NCBI RefSeq assembly: GCF_002741035.1
Contig: NZ_CP016808.1
Span: forward strand, 2,368,001-2,432,000
Length of the DNA: 64,000 nucleotides
Direction of reading: 5' to 3'
Origin: Paenibacillus sp. BIHB 4019
GTDB taxonomy: Bacteria > Bacillota > Bacilli > Paenibacillales > Paenibacillaceae
Shown in pieces: positions 35,136 to 43,819 of this stretch. Both the position numbers and the translations under genes were made by a program. Positions within the stretch are counted from its first letter, which is position 1. Each line of letters opens with the position of its first letter. Under the pieces are notes generated by a model, which was given only the letters and a program-made list of their open reading frames with translations, was not told the origin of the DNA and did no database searches.

Positions 35136-37421
35136 CTATCCCGTCGGCGCCACATCCTGAATGACAGGCAGCCGAATTTCCACTTGCGTGCCAATGCCTT
35201 TCTTGCTTTGGAAGGACATCGAGCCGCGATGATTGGCAATAATCTGATAGCATACCATCAGGCCGAGCCCATTGCCCTCCTCCTTCGTTGTGAAGAACGG
35301 CTCGCCGAGCCGCGACAGATTGTCCTCGGTAATGCCGAAGCCATGGTCGGTAATGCGGATAATGATGCCGGTCGAAGGCGTATAGGACAGGTCGATGTCA
35401 AGCTCGCCGCCTTCCGGCATCGCTTCGATCCCATTTTTAATAATGTTGACGAATACTTGCTTTAACTGATTGACCTCGCACTTCATTTCAGGTATTTCAG
35501 TATCAAAGCGCGTTGTGAACTGGACATTGCTTATGTTGGCCTCGGAGTCGAGCAGCATAATGATGCCCCGCATAATTTCATGAATGTTGGCGCGCTGGAA
35601 GCGGCTGGCCTGCGGCTTGGCGAACACAAGAAACTCGCTGACAATAAAATTAATCCGGTCCAGCTCAGACAGCATCACATCGATATAGGCGGGCGCCAGC
35701 TGCCCATTTTTCTTCATTAGCTGTACAAACCCGCGCAGCGTCGTTAGCGGATTGCGTACCTCATGGGCGACACCCGCCGCGAGCTGCCCGACGACGGACA
35801 GCTTCTCCGAGCGGCGCAGCACCTCTTCCGTCTGCTTGCGCGCTGTAATGTTGCGCGAAATCGTCGCAATCGCAATTATCTGCTCCTGCTCATTGCGGAT
35901 GGAAGAGACGGTTATGCTCACATCGAGCAGCCTGCCGCTTTTGTCATAACGCATCGTATCGTAATCGGCAACGGAGCCGCCCTGCTGGATGAACTCCAGC
36001 ATAAAGGTGCCTTCCATCGCAAGCTCTGGCGGTGTGTTGTTAAGCGGTTGGCCAAGCAGCTCCTCCTCCGTCCAGCCATACATTTTCTCAAACGCTTTAT
36101 TCATCTGAATGACAGAGCCGTGCAGATTGGAGACATGAATGGCATCGGAGGTATGATTGACGAACGATTCCAAATACTGCTTCGTCTGCCTCAGCTCTTC
36201 CGCTGATTCGGTCAGCCGGTTCATATACGTATGAAGGTTTTGCCCCATGGCATTCACGCGATTAGCTAATACGCCGAATTCATCATTGCTCTTTAAGGAA
36301 ATACGGGCGCCGAAGTTGCCATTGGAAATTTCATTGACCTTGCTGACGATTTGATTGAGCGAGCGCACCATGAAGCCGGAAATAAAGTAGCTGCACAGCA
36401 CCGTCGCCAAAATCAGGCCAAGAGATATTGCGCCTTGAATCAGAACCTGACGCATCAGCGTCTGCTGCAGGGCCGAGTTGTTGAAGGTAATGCTAATGAC
36501 GTACGGCTTCGATCCCTGGACGGGAATAAAGCTCTTGATGACCTGCTTGCCGTTCAGCTTGCTTTCGATCGTAACGACTTCGTTTTTCTCAATCGCTTTC
36601 TGTGTATTTAGGTGATCATTATCCGAATCCTTGTAATAATATTGGCCAAAAATAATGTTGCGAACATCTAGATTATAGACAACGGTCCCATTTTTAATGC
36701 TGACAGCAGGCGCTTTGCCGAAGTAGGCAGGATCGAAGCCGGTCACTTCGAGAATATTATTTTTATCACGCAAAATCTGCGCCACGATGGCATCCGCACC
36801 ATATTTCTTTTTGCTATCCAAAAAAGTTTGCGCATGAATATAAGGATTGATCATATAGTTGGTCGTGCCGTCATAATAGTTGCCCCATTTAAACACTTTT
36901 TCGGGGTCGGAGGTGCCGAAGTTGATCGGTCCCGCCCAAAAATGCTCCAGCTTCTGTCCTTCGGGAATCGTGACATTATGCTTCTCGAATAGCTGGGTAA
37001 AGGCGGTATACCAGTAGTTCCACGTTTTCGGGCTCATATAAAGCTCATCGGGGTTCGTCGAGCGTACCGATAAAATATCGTCTTTCGTCTTGATCCACAG
37101 TGTAATGTGATCAACGCCCAGCTCCTTGCTCAACTGGACCAGCTCGCTGTTGCGGACATTTTTAATATCGGGATCGAGCTTGTTTTGTATCGCAATCGCG
37201 ACAGCGCGCAGCCGCTCCCCCAGCGCGTCCTCCGTCAACTGGCTGTTCTGCTCGGCCGAGGCGATGGAGACGGCTATCTGATTGCCAATAAAGCGCATTT
37301 GCTGCTCTGCGTTCCGTTGCAGCTCATCCTTAGATGAAATATAGTAGATCGTTATATTGAGTAGCAAAATTACGGTAACGGTAACCGATATGAGGCAAAC
37401 GAGCTTCGCTCTGATCGACAA
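35136..37421 (-). CDS. Membrane PAS/HAMP histidine kinase, phosphorelay (Kin) type
   Basis: This 761-residue kinase has a membrane segment at about residues 8-30, a large extracellular sensor (about 31-330; WAGPINFGTSDPEKVFKWGN), a second membrane segment near 335-357, HAMP, a coiled coil, a PAS domain (about 430-545; YLESFVNHTSDAIHVSNLHG), HisKA with GVAHEVRNPLTTLRGFVQLM, and HATPase_c ending EPFFTTKEEGNGLGLMVC. The HisKA motif resembles phosphorelay kinases that feed Spo0F. No response regulator lies nearby. The start is TTG at 37421 with AGGAGG at good spacing. Confidence 0.92.
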   Translation of the reverse strand: MSIRAKLVCLISVTVTVILLLNITIYYISSKDELQRNAEQQMRFIGNQIAVSIASAEQNSQLTEDALGERLRAVAIAIQNKLDPDIKNVRNSELVQLSKELGVDHITLWIKTKDDILSVRSTNPDELYMSPKTWNYWYTAFTQLFEKHNVTIPEGQKLEHFWAGPINFGTSDPEKVFKWGNYYDGTTNYMINPYIHAQTFLDSKKKYGADAIVAQILRDKNNILEVTGFDPAYFGKAPAVSIKNGTVVYNLDVRNIIFGQYYYKDSDNDHLNTQKAIEKNEVVTIESKLNGKQVIKSFIPVQGSKPYVISITFNNSALQQTLMRQVLIQGAISLGLILATVLCSYFISGFMVRSLNQIVSKVNEISNGNFGARISLKSNDEFGVLANRVNAMGQNLHTYMNRLTESAEELRQTKQYLESFVNHTSDAIHVSNLHGSVIQMNKAFEKMYGWTEEELLGQPLNNTPPELAMEGTFMLEFIQQGGSVADYDTMRYDKSGRLLDVSITVSSIRNEQEQIIAIATISRNITARKQTEEVLRRSEKLSVVGQLAAGVAHEVRNPLTTLRGFVQLMKKNGQLAPAYIDVMLSELDRINFIVSEFLVFAKPQASRFQRANIHEIMRGIIMLLDSEANISNVQFTTRFDTEIPEMKCEVNQLKQVFVNIIKNGIEAMPEGGELDIDLSYTPSTGIIIRITDHGFGITEDNLSRLGEPFFTTKEEGNGLGLMVCYQIIANHRGSMSFQSKKGIGTQVEIRLPVIQDVAPTG

Positions 37422-37596
37422 ATCCTATTCCTCCTGGCCATGGTCGCGGATGCTTCTGTATTATTTGACATCTTAAAGGCAAAATCCTTGTTTGTGAGAG
37501 GAGATAGAGACTATTTTACTGCTTAAAATAAATTTGGAAAATAGTTATAAATGCTCTATATTGGTGTCAAAGAGTCATAACCGGGGGAGATGCACG

Positions 37597-38655
37597 ATGT
37601 TTAGGCTGAAGAAGAACAATGTCATTGTTTTTCTGCTTGTAAGCGCCATTATTGTTTTGGCAGATGCTCTGCTTATGCAGTCGCTATTATTCGTTCAGCA
37701 TGCTGAGGTGCTCGGTACTGCCATCGTAGCAGATTTTGTGCTGGTCATACCACTGCTGCTCTATTTTCTCGTCTATCGAAAAATAAAAAAGCCGTTGCTG
37801 GGCGTGCTGCCCCTCGCGATTGCAGGCTATTTCGCAATTCTGATGCTGATGCCGAAAACAGACAATGTGGCTGTTGTGATCGCAAAGTATACGCTGCTGC
37901 CGCTGGAGCTTGCCTTCATCAGCTATGAGCTGTATAAGCTGTACCGTATTGTTAGAGCATTCAAGCGCAATTGGCAGCCGGATGTTCATCCGATGGATAC
38001 AATAAGGATCAGCCTGCAAACGGTTGTTCGTTCTCCACGCTTAGCAGCCTGGCTTCTTCAGGATATATCCGTCGTTTATTACGCCTTTCTCACTTGGCGA
38101 CGAAAGCCGTATATCCGCTCGGAGACAGCTGTCTATACTTATCATGAAAATTCCAACTCACTCATTATTGTATTGTTTCTCTCAAAAATTTTGCTGCTGG
38201 AGGGCGCAGTGGTCCACTTTCTGTTGGCGCAATGGTCGCCGTTGCTGGCTTGGGTACTGTCTATAGGAAATGTTTGGTTTATCATTTTGCTGGTGGCAAA
38301 CTACCGTGCAATGCGCCTGAGCCCGATATTAATGAATGATCGAAGCATCCATATCCAGTACGGCATTCAATTGCGGGTGAAAATCGACATCAATAATGTA
38401 GCGTCCGTAAAATTGGTATCGCCAGAGGAGTTGAAGGAACGGAGAGAGAAGGAAGGGCAGGCAGCCATTCAGCCGTACGGTGTGGAGCCGAATGTAAGTA
38501 TTCGCTTGAAGGAGAACTTAGTGGCCTACGGCTTGTTTAGCAGCCAGCGCAGCGTTCGTGAGGTTCATATCTTTATCGATCAGCCGCAAGTGTTTCTGGC
38601 GGATTGCCTCTTCCGCATGAGCATTGCGGAGGATTCGCTGCACGTGGAAGGTTAG
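37597..38655 (+). CDS. Membrane protein of unknown function
   Basis: This 352-residue protein has four hydrophobic segments in the first 130 residues (VIVFLLVSAIIVLADALLM, VLVIPLLLYFLVYRK) and two more near 205-255, followed by a soluble beta-rich C-terminus (SIHIQYGIQLRVKIDINNVA) that could be a PH-like domain. I do not recognise the family. The ATG at 37597 follows CGGGGGAGA. No operon partner is evident. Confidence 0.8.
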   Translation: MFRLKKNNVIVFLLVSAIIVLADALLMQSLLFVQHAEVLGTAIVADFVLVIPLLLYFLVYRKIKKPLLGVLPLAIAGYFAILMLMPKTDNVAVVIAKYTLLPLELAFISYELYKLYRIVRAFKRNWQPDVHPMDTIRISLQTVVRSPRLAAWLLQDISVVYYAFLTWRRKPYIRSETAVYTYHENSNSLIIVLFLSKILLLEGAVVHFLLAQWSPLLAWVLSIGNVWFIILLVANYRAMRLSPILMNDRSIHIQYGIQLRVKIDINNVASVKLVSPEELKERREKEGQAAIQPYGVEPNVSIRLKENLVAYGLFSSQRSVREVHIFIDQPQVFLADCLFRMSIAEDSLHVEG

Positions 38656-38691
38656 AAGGGCTAGAAGCATCAGGCAGCAGCATCAGGCATA

Positions 38692-38739
38692 AAAAAACCG
38701 GCTCCGCTGGTGAAGGGCGATCCCTTCAAGCGGAGCCGG
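38692..38739. terminator. Intrinsic terminator between converging genes
   Basis: CCGGCTCCGCT pairs with AGCGGAGCCGG, with an inner TGAAGGG/CCCTTCA stem. The A7 before the stem gives a T tract on the minus strand, so it ends the gene at 38759 and may also serve the one at 37597. Confidence 0.85.
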
Positions 38740-38758
38740 AGGCTCTGGTCTTATGCGA

Positions 38759-39262
38759 TTATTGCTCTTTCTTGCGCGACAGCATCGCGAAAGCTCCTAC
38801 GATAATAAGGGCAATGGCGAGCAGCGGCTGTACGGTGGCAAGTTGTCCCGAGGCAGCGCTCAGCGAGAAAACACCGAAGAACAGCAGCGATAGGACAGTT
38901 AAAATGTTGATCGGGATAAGCAGCCACTTGTTGCGGCTGCCAAACCAATAAAATTCAAACAAGCCGACGGCTACCGCCATAATGAAGCCTGGCCACAAAA
39001 TATGCCACGCCGAGAATAACGTAGAGAGCTGGCAGACGAGCCCGACAGTGAACAAAATGCCTCCCGGAATGAGCAGGCCGACCCCTTTGCCGCCTGTCAC
39101 GCCGAAATACAGCCAGTGGAAAAATAGTCCCAGCGGGATGATGAACATGCTGGCCCAAAAATTTGCGAAGACAGCGCCTGCTCCAAATGACTGGCCTTGG
39201 TTAAAATAAAGAAATACACCAATCAGCATAAGGACAGGGCCGATAATCGATCGCTTTAACAT
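38759..39262 (-). CDS. Small integral membrane protein of unknown function
   Basis: This 167-residue protein has five hydrophobic segments in pairs (IIGPVLMLIGVFLYFNQG, GVGLLIPGGILFTVGLVCQL, WPGFIMAVAVGLFEFYWFG, LSLLFFGVFSLSAASGQ, LLAIALIIVGAFAML). The repeated Gly-rich pairs resemble LiaI/LiaF-type membrane modules, but I cannot place it. It stands alone, with AGAGGAGAGATAA as a ribosome binding region. Confidence 0.82.
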   Translation of the reverse strand: MLKRSIIGPVLMLIGVFLYFNQGQSFGAGAVFANFWASMFIIPLGLFFHWLYFGVTGGKGVGLLIPGGILFTVGLVCQLSTLFSAWHILWPGFIMAVAVGLFEFYWFGSRNKWLLIPINILTVLSLLFFGVFSLSAASGQLATVQPLLAIALIIVGAFAMLSRKKEQ

Positions 39263-39591
39263 TTTTTGTTATCTCTCCTCTTTTAATTATTTATCCGTTG
39301 CTTTTCTTAGCAACAATAGCATAGCACAGGCCCCCGCAGCATGTCGTCATGCTAGAGGTAAAGCCGCAAACTAGACTAAAGTCTAGGCAGCCGGAGGAAA
39401 CGTCACGGTGTCGGCTCCTTTTCACCAAATTTCCCAACAGATATGGGCGAAAAAGCAGCGTCATGGGCCAGCCCATGTTCGCATATTTATCATAATATGC
39501 TACGATGGGCATAGGCATGTAGCTTCTAGCGGAGCTTCTGGCGAAGTCACGGGACGAAGCCGGGTTAAATTGATGGAAAGAAGGAACGGAA

Positions 39592-40338
39592 ATGATCATT
39601 ATTAAGACCGAAGCGGAAATCAACCGCATGCATGAGGCGGGTAAAATATTGGCGGAATGCCACAGGCAAATTGCCAAGCTCATTCAGCCTGGCATCACGA
39701 CGCATGAAATCGACCAGTTTGCGGAAAAGTTTATGAAGCAAAATGGCGCAACGCCGGAGCAAAAAGGCTATAACGGCTATCAATACGCGACCTGCGCTTC
39801 TACAAACGATATTATTTGCCACGGCTTTCCGAAGAAGGAAAAGCTCAAAGAAGGCGATATCGTGACCATCGACATGGTCGTCAACCTAAATGGCTGGCTA
39901 GCGGATTCCGCATGGTCTTATGCGGTTGGCGAAGTGACTGATGAAGCGAAGCATTTGCTGGCGGTGACGGAAAAATCGCTGTATCTCGGCATCGAGCAGG
40001 CGCTGATCGGCAAGCGGATTGGCGATGTGTCTCACGCGATTCAGTCGTATGCTGAGGCGGAAGGCTTCTCGGTCGTGCGTGATTTTATCGGCCATGGAAT
40101 TGGGAAGGACATGCATGAAGACCCGCAAGTGCCTCACTATGGACCACCGGATAAAGGGCCAAGAATTAAAGAGGGCATGGTATTCACGATTGAGCCGATG
40201 CTGAATGCAGGCACGTATTTCAGCAAGCTGGATTCCGATGGATGGACGGCGCGGACACGCGACGGAAGACTGTCGGCCCAGTACGAGCATACGATTGCGA
40301 TTACGAAGGATGGCCCGCTTATTTTGACCCAACAGTAG
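39592..40338 (+). CDS. map: Type I methionine aminopeptidase
   Basis: This 248-residue dimetal enzyme removes the initiator Met from nascent proteins. Motifs include the substrate-pocket His in NDIICHGFP, the first two metal Asp residues in VTIDMVVNLNGWLADSAW, His in DFIGHGIGKDMHED, Glu in FTIEPML and Glu in QYEHTIAI. It is not next to ribosomal protein genes and so is probably a second copy, comparable to B. subtilis YflG (from memory). The start ATG follows GAAAGAAGGAA. A terminator follows closely. Confidence 0.94.
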   Translation: MIIIKTEAEINRMHEAGKILAECHRQIAKLIQPGITTHEIDQFAEKFMKQNGATPEQKGYNGYQYATCASTNDIICHGFPKKEKLKEGDIVTIDMVVNLNGWLADSAWSYAVGEVTDEAKHLLAVTEKSLYLGIEQALIGKRIGDVSHAIQSYAEAEGFSVVRDFIGHGIGKDMHEDPQVPHYGPPDKGPRIKEGMVFTIEPMLNAGTYFSKLDSDGWTARTRDGRLSAQYEHTIAITKDGPLILTQQ

Positions 40339-40360
40339 AACTTTACATGTATGTAACGTG

Positions 40361-40386
40361 AAGAGGGAGAAATCCCTCTTTTTTTT
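40361..40386 (+). terminator. Intrinsic terminator of map
   Basis: AAGAGGGA-GAAA-TCCCTCTT is a perfect 8-bp stem with a GAAA tetraloop, followed by a run of T. Confidence 0.95.
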
Positions 40387-40506
40387 GCATGACAAAAATG
40401 GTTAATTCATCTAAAATAAATGGAATGATGGGAATGATCGTCCAAAAGCTCGACCTACATAACGTGATCATTACATGATTTTAGTCATTTAGGGGAGGGT
40501 ATTCAT

Positions 40507-42771
40507 TTGTTGAGATCGTCAGTCGTATGGAGAAATGCTCTATCTATTGCGGTTACTGTGGGCTTAGTGGCAATGCCCTTTACTGCAACAGCAACAGCGG
40601 CATCTGAGAACAGCGGCACAGTAAAGCTGCGTATTATGGAAACGACCGATTTGCATGTGAACATGGTGAACTATGATTATTTTGCAGACAAGCCGACCGA
40701 TGAGTACGGCTTTGCCAAAACAGCGACGCTCATCAAGCAGGCGCGCGAAGCGGCGACGAACAGCTTGCTTTTTGACAATGGCGATCTGATTCAGGGCAAC
40801 CCGCTTGGCGATTACACGGCGGTCATCAATCCATTGAAGCAGGGCGAGACGCATCCGGTGTACAAAGCGATGAATTTGCTCGATTACGATGCTGGGAATT
40901 TGGGCAACCACGAGTTCAACTATGGGCTGGATTTTCTGAATAAATCGCTGGCGGGGGCAGATTTTCCTTACGTCAATGCGAACATCTATGTGGATGACAA
41001 AGATAAAGACGAGTCAAACGATAAAAATCTGTTCACGCCTTATTTGATTTTGGACAAGGAAGTGAAGGATGAGAGCGGCGCTACGCATAAGCTCAAGGTA
41101 GGCGTAATCGGCTTCGTTCCGCCGCAGGTGATGCAGTGGGACAAGGCGAATCTCGAAGGCAAGGTCATTGCCAAGGATATTATCAAAACGGCGGAGAAAT
41201 TTGTTCCCGAGATGAAAGCAAAGGGCGCCGACATTATTGTAGCGATTCCCCATTCCGGCTTTGAGGATATTCCGCAGGCTGAAAATATGGAAAACTCCGT
41301 GCTGTATCTCAGCAAGGTCAAGGATATTAACGCGATATTGTTCGGCCATGCCCACAAAGTATTCCCGGACAAGTCGTTCGAGGGCAAGCAGGGCGTTGAT
41401 CTGGAAAAAGGAACGATTAACGGCGTGCCATCCGTTGAGCCTGGCTTCTGGGGCAATAATCTTGGCATTATTGACCTTGACCTGAAGCTCACAGATGGCA
41501 AATGGTTGGTTGTGGACTCCAAGGTGGAGGTTAAGCCGATCTTTGATGCGGTGAACAAGCAGCCGCTTGTAGAAGCGGATCAAGCGGTGCTGGACGCCGT
41601 AGAAGATGACCATGAGCATACGCTCGATTACATTCGCGGCCCGGTAGGCAAGACGACGGCGCCTATCAACAGCTGGTTCGCGCTCGTACAGGATGATCCA
41701 TCGATCCAAATCGTAACGAATGCGCAAAAATGGTACGTAGAAAAGCAAATGCAAGGCACGGAATACGAGGGTATTCCGGTATTATCCGCAGGAGCGCCGT
41801 TCAAGGCAGGCGGACGCCAAGGCCCGAACTACTACACAGATATTGCTGCAGGCGATATTGCGATCAAAAACGTAGCCGACCTGTATCTGTACTCCAACAC
41901 CGTTAACGCTGTATTAGTAACAGGCGCCGAGCTGAAGGAATGGCTGGAATGGTCCGCCGGACAATTCAACCAAATCGATACCAAGTCGACAGCGAAGCAG
42001 GAACTGGTCAATCTGGATTTCCCGACCTACAACTTCGATGTCATTGACGGCGTTACGTACCAAATTGATGTGACACAGCCAGCCAAATATGATGCTAAAG
42101 GCACGACCGTTAATGAAAAATCGAGCCGGATCATCAATCTGCAATTTGGCGGCAAAGCGATTGATCCGAAGCAGAAATTCATCGTAGCGTCGAATAACTA
42201 CCGGGCATCGTCGAGCAAGTTTGCTAACCCGGATGGCAAGCGGATTGTTTTGGCATCGCCGGACGAGAACCGTCAGGTTGTCATTGATTACATTCGCTCC
42301 AACAAGACGATTAACCCTGCTGCCGACGGCAACTGGTCGCTTGCGGCGATCAAAGCGGATGTCAACGTTTCGTTCAAAACGTCGCCTGCTGCCAAGACGC
42401 TCGCGGATTCGCTCGATGCGCTGTCGTATGTAGGGCAAACCGATGATGGTTATGCGGAGTTCAAGATTAATTTGTCAGCTGGAGCGCCAACGACTCCGAC
42501 AACACCAACAACGCCTACGAAGCCAACTGAGCCGGGCCCAACGAAGCCGACTACGCCAACAACACCGACGAAGCCTGCTCCGACGACGCCTACGAAGCCG
42601 GCGACCGGTACGACGCAGGATACGGTGTATATTGTGAAGAGCGGCGACACACTGTACCGCATCGCGCTGAATCATGGCACGACATGGCAGAAGCTTGCCG
42701 CCTACAATAAGCTGGCGAACCCGAATCGCCTGTCCATTGGCCAGAAGATTTTGATTCCGGCAGCGAAATAG
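40507..42771 (+). CDS. Secreted 2',3'-cyclic-nucleotide 2'-phosphodiesterase/3'-nucleotidase with LysM domain
   Basis: This is a 754-residue exported enzyme. A signal peptide (residues 1-34, ending TATAA) is followed by the metallophosphatase domain (about 40-350) with IMETTDLHVNM, LLFDNGDLIQGNPLGDY, YDAGNLGNHEFNYGLDF, IPHSGFE and ILFGHAHKVF. The C-terminal 5'-nucleotidase domain (about 370-655) comes next, then a Pro/Thr/Lys-rich linker (about 660-705) and one LysM peptidoglycan-binding motif (YIVKSGDTLYRIALNHG). It probably scavenges phosphate and nucleosides from extracellular RNA products while attached to the wall. The start is TTG with AGGGGAGGG upstream. Confidence 0.94.
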   Translation: MLRSSVVWRNALSIAVTVGLVAMPFTATATAASENSGTVKLRIMETTDLHVNMVNYDYFADKPTDEYGFAKTATLIKQAREAATNSLLFDNGDLIQGNPLGDYTAVINPLKQGETHPVYKAMNLLDYDAGNLGNHEFNYGLDFLNKSLAGADFPYVNANIYVDDKDKDESNDKNLFTPYLILDKEVKDESGATHKLKVGVIGFVPPQVMQWDKANLEGKVIAKDIIKTAEKFVPEMKAKGADIIVAIPHSGFEDIPQAENMENSVLYLSKVKDINAILFGHAHKVFPDKSFEGKQGVDLEKGTINGVPSVEPGFWGNNLGIIDLDLKLTDGKWLVVDSKVEVKPIFDAVNKQPLVEADQAVLDAVEDDHEHTLDYIRGPVGKTTAPINSWFALVQDDPSIQIVTNAQKWYVEKQMQGTEYEGIPVLSAGAPFKAGGRQGPNYYTDIAAGDIAIKNVADLYLYSNTVNAVLVTGAELKEWLEWSAGQFNQIDTKSTAKQELVNLDFPTYNFDVIDGVTYQIDVTQPAKYDAKGTTVNEKSSRIINLQFGGKAIDPKQKFIVASNNYRASSSKFANPDGKRIVLASPDENRQVVIDYIRSNKTINPAADGNWSLAAIKADVNVSFKTSPAAKTLADSLDALSYVGQTDDGYAEFKINLSAGAPTTPTTPTTPTKPTEPGPTKPTTPTTPTKPAPTTPTKPATGTTQDTVYIVKSGDTLYRIALNHGTTWQKLAAYNKLANPNRLSIGQKILIPAAK

Positions 42772-42816
42772 GCAGAGCTTAGTCTCGCTGCCTGGGCGCT
42801 AGCCATTTGAGGAAGA

Positions 42817-42892
42817 AACACCCTTTCGATATTCGTCCTTGCAGCCTATGGGTTTCCACGGCTGTTTGGATGAATGCTCGAAGGGTGTTTTT
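42817..42892 (+). terminator. Intrinsic terminator after the nucleotidase gene
   Basis: AAACACCCTTT(CGA) pairs with (TCG)AAGGGTGTTT, followed by a T run. The large loop may contain a further hairpin. Confidence 0.8.
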
Positions 42893-42985
42893 TAATTGTC
42901 CAAGGGAAGTTTGCTCAAAGCGGAGTCTGGTTTGGAGGACACAGATGACGTGATTTTGCCTAAACAACGGGGTTTGCAGGTGTTC

Positions 42986-43115
42986 GCGGACTCAGGGGCC
43001 GCTATTGGTTATCAAATCCCTGTTATAACGCCATGATCAAGGGATTAGCGGATTTCCTGTCCGCTCATATGCCAAAATCGCTCGAAACGCTCAAATAGCG
43101 GAATGCCAGTCCTCC
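42986..43115 (+). repeat. Copy 1 of a ~130-bp intergenic repeat (family 2)
   Basis: This element begins GCGGACTCAGGGGCCGC, contains GCGGATTTCCTGTCCGCT and ends AATAGCGGAATGCCAGTCCT. The same landmarks in the same order and spacing occur at 48077-48205. Each landmark can form a short GC hairpin. The 42772-43180 intergenic stretch holds only this element, the terminator before it and the start region of the next gene. Confidence 0.8.
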
Positions 43116-43180
43116 AGGAGAAGAGAGAGAATCGTGTCCGTGTGAACAGGTATCGCACGTCATCGGAAGGATGCTGCAAT

Positions 43181-43693
43181 ATGAGTGAAAAAATGTATGA
43201 GATGCTTTTAAACCTCATGTTGGCAGTGGCTGCAGCCACGGCTATTTGTTTATTGATTTTTATCCTATTGCTCGTGGGTAATTTGGTTAAAAAATCTAAA
43301 AAGCTGCCGAAGGTGAGCTTGATGCTGACAATAATCGGAGCCTCTACGGTAGGGATATATGTCTATAATCATTTTAATAATCTTGATTTTCTCCCTAAGG
43401 TGGAGTTGAATCCAAGCGCTGTCGTTTCTCCAGATGGCCAATATAAAATTCGGACATATCACTATAATGGGCTATTTTATAGAACGGCGCGAGCCGAAGC
43501 TGTGGATTTAAAGAGTGGGAAGAGCAAGACCATCTACTTTAATGATTATGATCGCAGTCCGGCGGTTCAGTGGATAGGCAATAGCATGGTAAAAATTGGG
43601 AGAGAAACGTTAGATATTTCAAAAAATGAGGTTTTTGACTTTCGCGATAACTTGCAAGCAAATAAATCGCTGCCCCCGCAAGGAGGAATATAG
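43181..43693 (+). CDS. DUF5412-like membrane-anchored protein
   Basis: This 170-residue protein has two membrane segments (about residues 8-38 and 48-68) and an outer C-terminal domain with VVSPDGQYKIRTYHYNGLFY, AVQWIGNSMVKIGRETLDI and VFDFRDN. The pattern SPDG...YK...W.....V.I....LD resembles DUF5412 proteins, whose role is unknown. I chose the ATG at 43181 (GGAAGG upstream); an extension to 43103 runs into the preceding repeat. Confidence 0.75.
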   Translation: MSEKMYEMLLNLMLAVAAATAICLLIFILLLVGNLVKKSKKLPKVSLMLTIIGASTVGIYVYNHFNNLDFLPKVELNPSAVVSPDGQYKIRTYHYNGLFYRTARAEAVDLKSGKSKTIYFNDYDRSPAVQWIGNSMVKIGRETLDISKNEVFDFRDNLQANKSLPPQGGI

Positions 43694-43711
43694 CGCTTTG
43701 AGGCGCGCTGA

Positions 43712-43757
43712 AAAACAGATGATCTAGAGCTAGATAGCTCCAAATCATCTGTTTTTT
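43712..43757. terminator. Intrinsic terminator
   Basis: AAAACAGATGAT pairs with ATCATCTGTTTT across a loop containing a TAGAGCTAGATAGCTC structure, followed by T residues. It ends the DUF5412-like gene and, with its A tract, may also stop the converging GH43 gene. Confidence 0.85.
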
Positions 43758-43819
43758 GTGGAGTGGCTAAGTATGTGAAGTGACTAAGTTTGTGGAGTGT
43801 CTACGCTCATGGGGCTGGA

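Noticed and set aside
34273..35253. Minus-strand frame of 326 codons opposite the acetyltransferase
   Set aside because: It crosses a terminator and two real genes and has no recognisable domain.
42443..42675. Several frames in the Pro/Thr linker region on both strands
   Set aside because: They are low-complexity products (Val/Gly or Arg/Ser runs) of the repetitive linker DNA of the nucleotidase gene.
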